In this document: positions 23,361 to 35,942 of the stretch, piece by piece | Layout of the letters: every line of letters starts with the position of its first letter | Position numbering within the stretch: the first letter of the stretch is position 1 | Source of the DNA: Gremmenia infestans | Taxonomy: Eukaryota; Ascomycota; Leotiomycetes; Helotiales; Hamatocanthoscyphaceae | Assembly: GCA_032629725.1 (NCBI GenBank) | Contig: JAFEVB010000027.1 | Span: forward strand, 558,001 to 622,000 | Reading direction: 5' to 3' | Length of the DNA stretch: 64,000 nt | Notes under the pieces: model-generated | Told to the model about the DNA's origin: nothing | Database searches by the model: none | What the model saw: only the letters and a program-made list of their open reading frames with translations | Translations under genes and position numbers: made by a program

Positions 23361-25222
23361 TTACCTACGATAGATATCCCGCTCTCGATCACGATCCCGG
23401 TCCCTGTCCCTCTCTCTCTCCAAGGGTTCTCGCTCCCTGAGCCTGTCCCGCTCTCGTATCGGACTCCGGCTACGGCTGTGAGTTATGGCACTTCTACTTC
23501 TTTCATCATAGTCTAGTCCTCGATCACGTTCCCGCTCTCCTCTATCATGGTGCCGACGGTCGTCACGGTCATCCCGTCTTCGTCGATCGTCTCTTCGGGC
23601 ACTGTCCGGGCCATAACTGGGTATATACGTGTCCACGTTCGGTGCACCCACTCTATTTCTTTGCGGTGGGCGGTCAATTTCTCGTGAGCGAGATCTATAC
23701 CCCTCTGGACGATCCAATCTTCCATCATGATAATCCACAGGCGGTGGTCTGGGTGGTAGTCCTGATGGACGGCCATCATCCCGTCTCCATGCAGGTCTGC
23801 GCTCTTCTTGAGGAGGAGGTGGTGGGACACCATTTCGATACCCGCCTTGAGTATAGCGACTTCCGTTGTGTTGACGATAACCACCGTAGCCCCCGTTAGA
23901 AGGCCCAAAACTGGGATTGCCATTTCCATTAGGCTCTCCCCAGCCACCTGTTGGACCCATGCCAACGGTACCACCTTTTGGCGCTGGAGGAGGTGCAGCT
24001 TTTTGGCCTCTAAACTTGCGACGATCAAGCTCGTGCGAGTCTTCAAACGTTGGTAGGTCACCGGCTCTTGCTGGTAAAGGCTCGGTGTGGAAGTATGGAT
24101 GCTTTAATGCATCAATAGCGTTAACGCGCTTCCGCCAGTCAAGCTTCAGCAAATCGCTAAGTAGAGAGATGGCCCCAGAACCGTAACTACGCGTGATTAG
24201 TTAAGTTCTTGGGTTTGGGTTGATGTATTCAACTTACTTGCTGAATCGCGACCAGAGGGACGAGGGTTTTGTAGGAAAGCTCAAGCCTTCAGCACCAGGT
24301 AATGATTTCCATCCTGGCATGGTCTCCTCTGTGGGCGTACCAACCAAATCGAAGATAATCTTGAGCTGATTGGGATCACTATCACCAGACAGTATTGGTT
24401 TTCCAACGAGCATTTCACCAAAGACGCACCTAGTCAATAGATTAGTGGGTGCATGAAACCAAGCAAGATTGAGATCACAAACCCAACACCCCATAGATCA
24501 ATTGCTGTTGTATACTTTCTTAGGTGTAATAACAGCTCAGGAGGTCGATACCATCGAGTCACCACCAGGGTTGTATAATCTCTGTGAGCTTCTCCTCCAC
24601 CATGACCGGCTACTGGAACAGGCTCGTCATAATGTCGTGCCAATCCGAAATCCGCAATCTGTAGAATTCCCTTGTTGTTGATTAAAAGATTCGCCGCTTT
24701 CATATCTCTGTGCAAGATCTTGTTATCGTGAAGATACCGCAATCCTTCTAGGAGCTGCAGCATGTAGCATTTGATTTGAGGTTCCGTGAACCTGACGCTG
24801 GGGTTCTCAAGCAGGCCGGAGAGATCATGGTCCATATATGGAGTGACCATATACATGATAGCACGTTTCCTCTTATCGGTGCTGCTCTTGGAATGATGTT
24901 CGACGGCCATCTCCTCTAGCTTCAGAACGTTTGGATGTGACAGCAGCTTCAAGAGCTTAATCTCTCGTAGGGCAGTAATAGGGAATCCGTCCTTCTCGTT
25001 GTGCATCAGGATCTTCTTCAGTGCGACTATCGTGCCCGTCTTCTTTGACTTCGCCCGATGAACCTCTCCAAACGTACCTTCGCCCAACTTCCCCAGGATA
25101 TCATAGTCGGTGATCCTCGAGCAGCCACGGAAGTTGTTTGGGGGGCGCGCATGCTGGGCTGCGAAAGCGCGAGGGGATACCCCATTGCTCTGCGGGCTGG
25201 CGTGCTGTATGGGAGTGGCCAT
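23361..25222 (-). CDS. bur1: Serine/threonine protein kinase Bur1 (CDK9 type)
   Basis: Three exons: 24483-25222, 24238-24429, 23361-24186; 585 aa. Gly-rich loop GEGTFGEV (47-54), ATP Lys69 in VALKK, the PITALRE cyclin-binding helix (81-87), HRDMKAANLL catalytic loop, DFGLAR and the T-loop YTTLVVTRWYRPPELLL. PITALRE is the hallmark of CDK9, and Bur1 is its fungal relative. With a cyclin T-type partner it phosphorylates Spt5, Rad6 and the RNAPII CTD linker. The C-terminal ~200 residues are Gly/Asn/Pro-rich, then Arg/Asp/Glu repeats (RDRDRDRERD) that resemble RS/RD nuclear proteins. An in-frame ATG 22 codons upstream (25288) is possible, but MATPIQHASPQSNG is the better start. It is divergent from the tiny complex-I-like gene. 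Confidence 0.93.
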
Positions 25223-25806
25223 GTCGAGAAGCGCGAATTCGAATCGAATATCGCGACGCTGCGCCAAAAAATATATGTCGAGGCGCACTAATGCGACAAA
25301 GGCTCGAAGTTCGGCTTGACGTTGATGGTGAAGTGACTGTCAAAAGGGCGGATTAGAGGAATCAGCGTTGCAGCAGCTGCTTTGGAATGGAGGCCCTGCG
25401 CATTGTTCCCTAAACTAGGAAATGATACAGCTCAGTGTCGAAGAGACAATTACTAGGGGGTTTGGGAAGAGATTGTGAGCTGTGAATAGTCTACTCTCTG
25501 GTCTCGACAGCTTCACGAGAACAACGAATAGTAGGGTAGTAGAGTAGAGTTGGAGTGGTGGAGTAGGAGGTAGGAGTAGCCTCAATGTAGTTTAGCTTGT
25601 CGGAGGGCGGCGTTGAAATGATCCGTGGACAAGACAAGACAAGACAAGACAATCTGATCTGATCAACCTCAACCTCAATCTGCCCGCAGCTTACTTACAA
25701 AAGTACCATCACCAAGCTTGTGGAAGAGCATCAAATTTGTTTTATTTCCTGTGAGAAGAATATCAGCACCCTCTCTCTACATCTTACTAATAACAAGGGA
25801 AGCACA
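25223..25806. other. Divergent promoter, BUR1 / complex-I-like gene
   Basis: Shared 584 bp upstream region with an (ACAAG)n tract at 25628-25652. No gene seen. Confidence 0.6.
25628..25652. repeat. (ACAAG)n microsatellite
   Basis: About five ACAAG pentamers within the divergent BUR1 promoter. Confidence 0.85.
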
Positions 25807-26065
25807 ATGGCAGGCAAACACCCAATCCAGATTCCTCCAGTCCGACCACTGTACCGGTTCGCCGCGACTGGACTTGGCGCCAGTATGTGGTTTTTCGTGA
25901 GTATATATATTCTCAAATAGCTGTAATCAAATACTGACGCATCTACAGTTGATGTACCGGGCGAAGCAAGATGGTATAGACAACGCCCCGTCGAGATGTC
26001 CGCCGAAAGCTAACATACCCCTAGGCGCCGCTTTACTCGGACTGAAACACCCCTGGGATCATTGA
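25807..26065 (+). CDS. Tiny single-span membrane protein resembling complex I subunit NDUFB2 (AGGG)
   Basis: Three exons: 25807-25896, 25949-25973 (25 nt), 26025-26065; only 51 aa. Sequence runs from MAGKHPIQIPPVRPLYRFAA through one hydrophobic span (LGASMWFFLMYRA) to a charged end GLKHPWDH. All junctions are in phase with consensus sites, and it is too short for most annotation pipelines. The pattern Pro/Arg N-terminus, SMWFFLMYRAK and a WDH end resembles the fungal counterpart of NDUFB2, a supernumerary subunit of the complex I membrane arm. That assignment rests on my recall of short motifs and needs a profile search; the gene itself is well supported. Confidence 0.6.
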
Positions 26066-26890
26066 AGCAGAGAGACTGAAATGAGCAAATGGGGGGTTGA
26101 GCGGGGAACGAAATATGAGTGCTGAAGTACTTGGCGTTGAGGGAGGAAGAGAGCCGCAAATGGATGCCGATTGTACAAAACCACGATATTCAACCAAACA
26201 ACACTAGACCACCGTTTCCTGCTACTTCCTGTTCAATTGATCTCCACGCTCTTTCACTGCCTTTACTAAGGCACTAGCTATCCCAGACATGGGCAAGCAA
26301 TCAGTTCTACTTGTTTGTCCTTCGATATCTTGCTGCCTTCAGCTCCCTAATCTGCATCTTTTCGCTTTTGGGTCTTTCTGGACACAATTAGCATTATTTA
26401 TGCCTCTCAAATATTCATTTCTCAATTACAGATGCCATGGAACATTCAGGTGATTGTCGTACGACTACGAAGTACAGTGACAAGATAATTACCCGCCCAA
26501 GCCGCGCACATTACCTCCCATGGTGTTTCACGGCCGTCTTCACAAAAAGAAGATGTCTCACGGTGGACAGGGAAAGCAGCAGCAATTTATAATGTGCCGG
26601 GTGATGTGGGACATTGAAAGTCAATAAGAATAAGTTCTGCCTTTTGTGCTAAGCAAAATCAAGGGTTTATAGTTAGCAGTCCTCTACTAGGGAAGGCTAG
26701 AATACTATCGGAGTTAAATTATCTAAGATTGTGCCCAAATACAGAGAACATATTGAAATCATTGAATGAGGATACCTCCGCTACTTGACTCCTAGATTTA
26801 TCCTTCACCAAAGGTCTTGGGTCAACAAGTTTCGGCATGACAAATTACAATGTCATCGAAAGCCCTGTCTCTACTACCTCGGCGACAAAA
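26066..26890. other. Intergenic convergent flanks
   Basis: Between the complex-I-like gene and the methyltransferase stop. No domain-bearing open frame, tRNA or clear repeat seen. The 129-codon plus-strand frame at 26837-27226 is antisense to the methyltransferase. Confidence 0.6.
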
Positions 26891-28123
26891 TTACGGCGAG
26901 GTAGGCTTCTCAAAAAGATAATGAGTAATACCCCATGTGTCGCCTCCTTCATACGCAAACAATTCGGCACATGCCATGTAAAATATTTGCCATCTATAAA
27001 ACCACGTCGATGCGTTCTCTTTTCCGTAGGTCTCTTCAAGATGTGGCCATATTTCTTTTTTGTTAGCATTCATTTTGGCCAGCCAGTCCTGAAGCCAAGT
27101 CAGCAACAGGCAAAAAAGATTAGGATTCAATACAAACCTCGCAGGTCTTTGCATAATGCGTCCCAGAAACCCACCATTGCTTCTCTAGCTTCAGGTCCTT
27201 TTGGAAGAAATGCAGCAGGTCGGTAGAGGGCATCGTGCCGCCTGAGAAGAAGTGGGTAGTCATCCAGCCTTCTTCATAATCGTAAGGTGTTGTGTTGTGG
27301 GCAAATATGTGCACAAAGAGCTTCCCAGAGGGTTTGAGAGCTCTTCCAACTTTAGCCATGAGGAGCTCATAGTTCTTCATGTGCTCGAAGAGCTAGAGGG
27401 TGTTAGTAAGTCATCGGGTTATCGTAAAATTATAATACGACTAACCTCAATGGAAACTACGCGATCAAAGCTCTCCTTCTCAAATTCATAGTCTACCACG
27501 TTTCCAGTGATGACAGTCAGGTTCTCGAGGCCCTTCTCCTTGGCCTTCTCATCTATGTAAAGTTTCTGACTTCGAGAATTCGAGAAGGCTATGACGTTAG
27601 AATTGGGAAGTATTTCGGCAAAATATAAAGCGCCGGAACCCCACCCGCATCTTAATTGCAATTGTGAGTATATCTCAAAGTCTGGGAGGGAGGTTTCAAA
27701 CTCACCCTAGATCCAGAATACTCATCCCGTCCTTCAATGCTGCCTTTTCCACATAAGTCTCTAGCATTGCAATCTCCGCCTGCGCCAAAGTCTCCCCACC
27801 TTTTGGATACAAGCAGCAGGAATACTTCATCCTCGGCCCCAGACAAGCAGCCAGGACGCCCGTCCCAACTTCATAATGCTGGTCATTTGCAGCGGCGGTT
27901 TCAATCGCAATAGGCCGGTTGCGGAGGAGCTCTACATATTTCATTTTCTTCTCATAGGCAACTTCGAGTGAGGTGCTCTTGATGGATTCTATTCGGTCTT
28001 GAAGCTGACGCCGGATTCCAATGCGGAGAATGGGACTGGGGAGGTAGCCTCCATCCAGGATCCAATCTGCATTGTTAGTAGGACTCGAGCGATATCATAT
28101 GTGGAATACGTACCGTAATTCAT
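26891..28123 (-). CDS. SAM-dependent methyltransferase, cyclopropane-fatty-acid synthase / coclaurine N-methyltransferase-like
   Basis: Five exons: 28114-28123 (10 nt), 27706-28066, 27446-27650, 27138-27392, 26891-27088; 342 aa. MNYDWILDGGYLPSPILRIGIRR leads to a Rossmann fold. Motif I is ILDLGCGWGSGALYFAEI, with the intron inside the GCG of DLGCGWGS; then VIAFSNSRSQKLYI, FDRVVSIELFEHMKNYE and HFFSGGTMPS. The motifs SGGTMPS and WWVSGTHYAKTCEDWL occur in the CFA-synthase/coclaurine-N-methyltransferase superfamily. Fungal members of this short type are poorly studied, so lipid or small-amine methylation is open. Soluble, no signal peptide. Tiny first exon. Confidence 0.85.
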
Positions 28124-28516
28124 AGCCACGTGCAGTTACGGTTCTTTCGAATGGATGATTATTATCGAGAAGCTACAATTGGGAATATAGAACAACAATG
28201 GATTTACGGGTTGATGTAGGTACCTACCTAATGAGGTAAAAGATACCCAGTCCGGTGTATCATCTCGTTAGGAAGCTTTCGTTAGCCGTACAGGTAGAGA
28301 CTGGTGGTACCTTACTTCCCTTCCTCACCTGGGTCTTACGTCATTGAATAGAGAGAGTTATCACCACCACGCACTGCCCTGCACAAAAGCGGCACTCGCT
28401 CTCATTGACTTTTACGGAGTAATGTCTCATGCTACCTGGCATAAAATAGATCATGTGCCGCTTTTTCAAAACATCTATTTGCATATATACATTTACATTT
28501 ACATCTACTATATCAC
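28124..28516. other. Intergenic, methyltransferase promoter and YPK9 3' flank
   Basis: A GTAGGTACCTAC palindrome at 28216-28227 and AT-rich simple sequence (ATATAC/ACATTT) near 28480-28510. No gene seen. Confidence 0.6.
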
Positions 28517-31500
28517 TCACTGTAAGCTTCGCATCGCCTCAAGGATGACTTTGTACTCTTTGCGCTTCTTCGGCTGCCTGCTAAAGCGTGTTTTAAGAGC
28601 GCCCAAGTATTTGGCGAGCCGTGGTAAAAGGTAATGCTCCGACGTCCATGCCACTGCAATGTAGCCAAAGCCGAGGGCGAGTATGAAGGTCTTAAAATCC
28701 CAACTCAAGTCCGTCAACTGCATGAAGCTCGACAACCACTCCGAAGGATCGAAGAGCATGTAAGAGGAAAAGAGTAGCGTCACTACGATGGTAACGACGA
28801 ATGGCACTGCGGCGTGTTTTAGCAGGGACGACTCGGAAATGCAGCCTTCAAGCGACTCACGATTATGTGCCATTGATTGGCGAAACGGTGGTCCAACACT
28901 CAAGACTATACCCGATAGGATGTACTCGTAGCAGGAAACTAAGAACAATGTGGTGTTCTCGGAATTCTCGACATTGGATTTTTCTCGGTCCAGGTGAGGT
29001 GGGATAAACCTATGAACATCAGCGCCCAAGGATCAGTGATATAGTGTACACTACTTACCAAGGTTGTCTCTGGACGGCCTGGAAACTCACAGCCTGGATC
29101 AAGACGCAAATAGCGATCTGCCCCAGTAGGGGAGTCAATACTTTTCTTGACACCAGGTTTGCGGTTGGTCGTTTGCGACACAGAACAGGAAAGGGACCAG
29201 TCCACCCCACTAGCATGCGTTAGTTTTAAATCCCAAGTCGGAATACCAGTCTTACTGAAAATGGCTATCGGAAGGATCAAAAGTAGATCAATAAAGAGGA
29301 ACTGTGATTCGTGAGTAGATGAAGGTATACAAAATAGTGGGATATGTACCTGAAAGTCACCCAGATTTGATGCGGATGCATACAGGAAGCTGACAGATGT
29401 AAATTGAATGGCCGAGTAAAGACTCATGTATTTGAAGCAGCTGAAGCTTGTGACCAGTGCGGCTCGTCCTTCCCTGGAAGATGGTTTAGCAGTAGCCAAT
29501 TGGTCCGCACCAAAAGAAACCTACCGGATGACCTCCGGAACACAAGTGATATCAAACACTCGACTCGTAAAGGGTGCCGCAACGGAGGCTTCTGCTTCTG
29601 AGAGTGAAATCCCAACATCTGCAGCCTTCAAGGCCCCACAGTCGTTAGCTCCATCACCGCAAAACCCGCAGCAGTAATCGATGCTTTGGAGCTTTTCGAC
29701 CAACTCATGTTTCTCGTCAGGCGACATGCGAGCGAATACCTGCCCACAAACCAGCATCTATCGGAGATTCAGTGACTACTCATGGAGAATTATACCGGGG
29801 TTACTCACCCGCTGCAACACTTCTGGAGGGGCGTAATCGATGATCCAGCGAAATACATCGCCACTAACAGCCAACGAATAATTCCTCAGATTGGAAATGT
29901 CGTAGGGTAGAGATGCATCACCATCTGCAGGCGGCGGGAGTGGCTGAAATAATTAGCAGAGGAATATCGAAAAAGGATGGGAGAATTTACCGTAAGTGTC
30001 TGCTCATTGAGCGTGAAGATATTGTTGTCTATACTCTCCCATGAAAGTCTAGCTTGTGGGTCCTGGAAATGTCCTAGGAAAGATTAGCCTTATCACGATA
30101 CACTGTTGTGTCAGACCCTACCTTCTGAAAAGTGTGGCACGAAACAATGTGCTGTTTTGTCAATAAGGTTGCACTCTCTTGCCACACTGATGGCGGTCAG
30201 GATGTTATCTCCTGTGCACATTACTTTCCTAATGCCAGCTTCACTAAGTTCATCCAAGACTCCAGCAGTGCTCGGCTTCAGTTTATTTTCAAATATAATG
30301 AAGCCGAGGAAATCTAAGCCAGATTCAGCTTCTTCTCGCTTCATCTTCTGGACTTTCACCCAGTTCAGCCTTTTGATGTGCTTGGTGGCACAGGCGATGA
30401 CTCGAAATCCTCGATGAGTATAGTACGCGAGAAGTTCTTCATAATCACTGGGAACTACAAAACATAAGCTATGATTCTAGTTCGTTCACTCAAGTCTACG
30501 ATAGGAGGGGACAAAACTTACAGCTTTCCGCATTGCATATATCCTTCATACACTCAGGTGCCCCCTTGACGTATATATCACAGCCCGGAGTGCCAAAGTT
30601 CCGAACAATAACGCTAGCCCTACGAAGCTGAGACACGAATTCAAAGGATTTCAGGACTCCAAGCTCAATTCGAGATCTCTACATAGAACGTCAAAGTCTG
30701 TAAGTGGGACGATAAATCGACAAACTTACATTCGCATGTTGTTGGGCATCATTGTCGTCTAGATCGTATTCCATCCCTGCCGGAGGTCTTGCAATAGATG
30801 GTGATAAGCCCCCTTGTTCCTCATCCTCGTCGCCAGCTCTCTGCTCGCCTTCTTCGAATGACCAACCTGTGAAATTGAACATTTTCAGATCTAACGGATC
30901 ACCAACAAGTTCGCCATCAACAACTCTGAGAGAATGGCAGGTTGCCATGGTATATAGAGCGGCCTTATGTGCGTCATATTCGACAGTAGGATCGCGCTCA
31001 TAGGCTGCACCAGGAAGCAACGATAACGCATCTGAAAGGATATCGCTGAATCTATTTGAGGGCCGCTGGGCCACTCGTACACCAAGTACATCCAATCCAT
31101 CTTCAGTAAGTGTCCCAGTCTTGTCAAAACAAACGATATCGAGTTTACCGCCAACATTGACTCGCTGGGGGCTAATGCAAAATATCTGTTTCTTTCGTAG
31201 ACGGGAAAGAGCAAAATTGGTACCAATGGTCAGAGTAGCTGGAAGTGCTGGTGGAACTACAATTGTTATCAGGTCCAGAGCTCGAACTATAATCAAATGC
31301 CACGCAAGCTCCAGCCTCACGAAGTTGACGAAAGAAGCTAAGAAGCCAAATATTGCAATGCCTCCCATAACTGATATATACCGGAAGGAATCCCTGTAAA
31401 ATTTGAAGCCAGATGGTTTAGGGAAAAGCATTGATCGAACTAGCGCGCCTTTTGTTGTGTTGAAGCCGGTTCTCACAGTCATAGCTAGGGCAACAGCCTC

Positions 31501-33360
31501 GTCATCTTTGTCGTCTTGAGGGCGTCTTGCACGGACGATCTTGGTCCCACAGAACAAGAAATGTCTTGACAGTTCGGGTGCCATTGAAGAGGCAGCCAAA
31601 TCGAGAAGCCGTAAAGATTCATCGTTAGCTGGCACTTTCGAAACAGGTACAGACTCGCCTGGATCAGTCAGAACTTAACCCTGCTATTCATGGAAATTAT
31701 TACCTGTAAGCATGCTTTCATTCACTATGCAATCGCCAGCCAGGAGTATACTGTCACATGGAAATTGGGTCAAAGAAGGATCTGTGACTTCATAGACGTC
31801 GCCTGGGACAAGTTCGCTGGAAGGAACGTAACGCCCTGTGTGGTCAGAATCAGAGTTGTGTGTCAGTATCTCAAAACTCACAGAATGAATTGCGCAGAAC
31901 ACGAATATCACATTCAAACCTCGATATCTCACGGAGTCTTTTCATTGTCTAAGATATCGTCTAATTAGCTCTTGAAAGTCGCGGGGTATGGAGGGGGATA
32001 CGAACAGCGCGTGTCTCTATGAGAGTGGTGATAATGCTCACAGCTGATATGAGAAATATACAGGCTGCATAGTAATAGTATTGATCGAGAGACCAGAGGA
32101 TCAGACTGGCAATCTGGAATACGTAAAAAGGATGGAATGCCTACACATGTGAGCAAAGAGAAAGACGATCGGGACTCAAGTCACCCACCTCGTCAAGAAG
32201 GAGCTGGGGAATCGTCTTTTGTTTGATATCAATTAAGTTTTTGCCAAAGACAAGCTCTCGATTTGCTTTCTCGTCTCCGTCTATACCAGCGCGAATGGAT
32301 CTCACATCTGTCCAAGCTGGGTCTTTCCAGCTGTTTGTAAGGACGAATTTATCTTTCAAAGGATGGTATGAAAAACGCAGATATCGATAGTCAAGAATGC
32401 GAAGGTCCTCAAGAACCGGATCATCATCCTCGTCGTATGAAAGAGCATACTTCTTTTCAGACAATCCGAAGACAGTGGACAATGAACGGCCATATTCTTT
32501 CGATTCTACATCTTGAACGACAAATTCTCCCCATTGATTCTATTTGGATCAGTACGGTCCTGAAAAATAAGGGGCTTGAGAGGAAATAATAAGACTTGAA
32601 TGCTCTGCATCACAAGGCAATTGCTGGTCTGGTTACTAACCTCAATTACTATCCAATTGCAAGAACCCAAAGAGCAGGGTGTGCCAATAATGCGCACTTG
32701 CCACCGAGGCAGCCAGCGAAAAAGCAGATACCCAAGACCAAGTGTAAGTACACAAATTGTCGTGTACACAGCAAACCCTAGCGTCGATGTTCGAAACCCA
32801 GCAACCACGATAGTCAAATCTTCCGTGACAATATATATCTTTTGGCTTGTACGATGGCCGCGCTCGAGATTACTTCCATCTGTCCTTGTACTATCACTTC
32901 GCAGGAGGCGATCATGCACAGAGGCTCTCGAATGCCCGGAGGATGTCCTCCTCATCTCTACATCGCCAGTTTCGAGGTCGTCAGATCGATCCTCTTCGAA
33001 ATCCAACTCTGAATCGTCATCCAATATTGCAATGTCTTCTTCGGCAGACGGAGAGAGTTCCTGTTCCTCATCCTCCTGGTAATATGTGAAGCTTGTGGTC
33101 GAGTCTGCTCTCCCTCGACGATGCGCGAAGGATGAGACGCTGGTAGGGACACTCTCGCCCATGGGGCCCGAGAACATCTCATCCTGTGCCATCTCGACCT
33201 CGTCAAGAAAACTGTGCGTGGAGATATTGGAATCCCGCCTATACATAGGGCGACGAGACCCATCCTGGCTGGGGCGAGCGTTTGCTCGTGAAGTGCTCCG
33301 ACGACGCGCCGCATGTATGGGGATTCCATTGGTACTGGTACTGGTATCAGGATTGTCCAT
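28517..33360 (-). CDS. ypk9: P5B-type ATPase (YPK9/ATP13A2 family)
   Basis: Fifteen exons: 32641-33360, 32189-32539, 32006-32140, 31882-31948, 31704-31835, 30730-31658, 30522-30678, 30122-30454, 29991-30073, 29809-29943, 29525-29757, 29350-29473, 29256-29301, 29059-29209, 28517-29009; 1,362 aa. An acidic/Ser-rich N-terminus (about 170 residues) precedes a hydrophobic pair and the P-type ATPase core: LTGESVPVSK, the P5 signature PPALPATLTIGTNFAL, phosphorylation site DKTGTLTE (near residue 648), KGAPE and GDGANDCGALKAADVG (near 1052). PPALP identifies P5B pumps, lysosomal/vacuolar polyamine exporters (human ATP13A2 loss causes Kufor-Rakeb disease). C-terminal membrane segments end at MRSLQ. 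Two junctions (donor GTTCGT at 32005; acceptor at 30074) were chosen by frame and family. Confidence 0.95.
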
Positions 33361-33920
33361 GATAAAGATTCTCTAAAGCGACACGCCTGTCAAGGGTGCA
33401 TGTCTTGGAGGTGAGGAAGAGGCGTAAGTACTTCAATGGTCATGGTGACACTCTTGTCATAGGATAGACATAGGTACTGTCATACAAGAGAAATGCATGT
33501 ATACATGTACCAAATCTGGATTTGATGGATCACCACCTCCACCACCAATGCTTCAAGTCCGGCTCCGGCTTAAAGCTTTTCCAAGCGATGGAACCCGCCC
33601 CGCTACCAGTGTCCCACCGCTACCTAGGTACGAGGGTACCTATGGTTAGGTACCTTATCATATACCTACCACGTGATCGCGCTACGCTAAGTGGACGATT
33701 ACAGTCTAAAGCTGCAATTCTCAACGAATCCACGTCGAAATCCCTTTTGTCAACTCCCTTCCCTTTTCCCATATCGCATCTTGTTTGACGCGAACGAAAG
33801 AACCCAAACAAGCCAACGAACCAGCGAGATATTAACAGACACCGAGGCCTCTTTTCTTGAAGGCATCTATCTACGCAAGCCTCTACACCACAAGGTTATT
33901 CCTTGTCTAAAATATTCGCC
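33361..33920. other. Divergent promoter, YPK9 / NAP1
   Basis: Contains an exact TACCTAGGTA palindrome (33621-33630) followed by more GGTACC/TAGGTA motifs to 33671. No gene seen. Confidence 0.6.
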
Positions 33921-35359
33921 ATGTCGGAAATACCCAAGAAGCAAAACCTCCAAACCGCCCCGTATGTCAACCACCAACCCCATCCTCCACACACACACAG
34001 GCAATCCAAACTGACTATGGAGAACAGTACTCCTCAAAACACCCCGGCCAACAATGCCCCCATCTCTTCCCATGCTCAACAGCCCGGTGTTGGCACCATC
34101 AAAGAAGGTATGCTTTTCACCCCTCACCGAGATTTCTTGACTTCTTCCCAATCATCTCTAATTCACCCACAGAGGAGTTTGACCGTGCTGCTGCCGCCTC
34201 CATATTTGCCCAAAATCCAAAGCTCGTTCAGATGATTCAGGGCAAGCTCGGCTCGCTTGTTGGTCGCTCGTCAGGATACGTTGAGTCCCTTCCCGCACCT
34301 GTCCGCCGTCGCGTCGCTGGCCTCAAGGGCGTCCAAAAAGAACATTCGAAACTCGAGGCCGAATTCCAGGAGGAAGTTCTGGAGTTGGAGAAGAAATACT
34401 TTGCGAAATTCACCCCGTTGTACCAAAAGCGAGCCCAGATAGTCAACGGTTCAACTGAGCCTACGGATGAGGAGATCAAGGCTGGCGAGGAGGAGGATGA
34501 TGACGAGCCAAGTGAGGCTGAACCGAGTGTAAAACCAGAGGAGACTGCGGAGAATGTCAAGGGTATCCCTGAGTTCTGGCTGTCCGCCATGAAGAACCAG
34601 GTCTCTCTTGCCGAGATGATTACAGACAGAGATGAGGCTGTCCTCAAGGACTTGGTCGACGTCCAAATGGAGTATCTCGACAAACCTGGCTTCCGTTTGA
34701 TCTTCCAGTTCGCCGACAATGAATTTTTCACCAACAAGACCATCACCAAGACTTACTTCTACCAAAATGAGAGCGGGTATGGGGGAGACTTCATTTACGA
34801 TCACGCCGAAGGTGACAAGATTGACTGGAAGGCTGGCAAGGATCTGACTGTGCGTGTCGAGAGCAAGAAGCAACGCAATAAGAGTAAGTAGAAACGTTCC
34901 TCTCGTATCTAGGACCTCGATTGACAATGCTATAGACACAAAGCAAACCCGCGTAGTTAAGAAGACTGTACCAACAGAGTCATTCTTCAACTTTTTCTCG
35001 CCACCCAAGGCACCAACGGATGATGACGATGACGATGCTGCCACCGATATCGAGGAGCGTCTTGAGCTCGACTACCAGTTGGGCGAAGACATCAAGGAGA
35101 AGCTCATCCCACGTGCTATCGACTGGTTCACCGGTGAAGCTCTTCAATTTGAGGAACTGGACGAAGATATGGAAGAGGGAGATTTCGAGGATGAAGATGA
35201 TGAGGAAGATGATGAGAGCGAGGATCATGATGATGAGGATGAGTCTGAGGAGGATGTAAGAATTCGCAAAACCCCCTTTTTCTCTTTGACAGGAACTGAC
35301 AAGACTAGGATGATGCCGCAAAGCCCAAGCAGGAGGCCGCCGAATGCAAGCAGAGCTAA
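33921..35359 (+). CDS. nap1: Nucleosome assembly protein Nap1
   Basis: Five exons: 33921-33961, 34028-34107, 34173-34883, 34936-35255, 35309-35359; 400 aa. NAP fold: long helix with AGLKGVQKEHSKLEAEFQEE, YFAKFTPLYQKRAQIVNG, GIPEFWLSAMKNQ and the beta segment TKTYFY...GEGDKIDWKAGKDLT. The C-terminus is a long Asp/Glu tail. Nap1 binds H2A-H2B and Kap114 and shuttles histones. The last residues CKQS form a CAAX-type box (see findings). Exon phases all fit. The acceptor choice for exon 2 (34028) follows the frame. Confidence 0.95.
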
Positions 35360-35942
35360 ATGACCGTTGAGCACTTTTGATTTATTGATTCTCGTCCTAT
35401 AGTGGACTCCGTAGCATAGGCTATCAGAAAACGCCAGCTTGTATAGCTGTGGATTTAGGCGGGTTGTGGCAATTGCATTGGAGGTTTATCAACGCATGAC
35501 AGGCTGCTTTTCTCGTCACTCCTAGACTAATCCGCTTCCCGGAGCCAGCTCTCCTTTACGTGTTGCACTGCATCAACTTCATACAAGCAAATATCGCAAA
35601 GGCGTTCTCCGTAGATGTTAAACAAAAAGTAAACCGAAGATTACGACGCCTCGCTTCGACGTGATTGTGCAGTACCCTCCTTATGAACATGTTGTGACTA
35701 TAGGACAGGAAGTCCCAAGAGTTGTAGAAGGTCAAGTTCAGTTAGATTTCCGGGGGTTGAAAAGCTGTTGAGTCAGGTGAACCAGTGCAGGTGCAAGGCT
35801 GAGCGCAAGGCTGGCTGATTAACGCCATCATACCATAAGGTGCCAGCCATAAGGACAAAAGTTTTCCTGGTGGATCTTTGACTCACTCGCAACATCTCTC
35901 AACCATCCCATCATATTAATCCGCGCAACAACCTGAGTAGAA
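35360..35942. other. Intergenic, NAP1 3' flank and PGDH promoter
   Basis: No gene or repeat identified. Confidence 0.6.

Noticed and set aside
33971..33986. (CACA)n and CCCCATCC in the NAP1 first intron as a regulatory site
   Set aside because: Simple-sequence intron content without a known motif.
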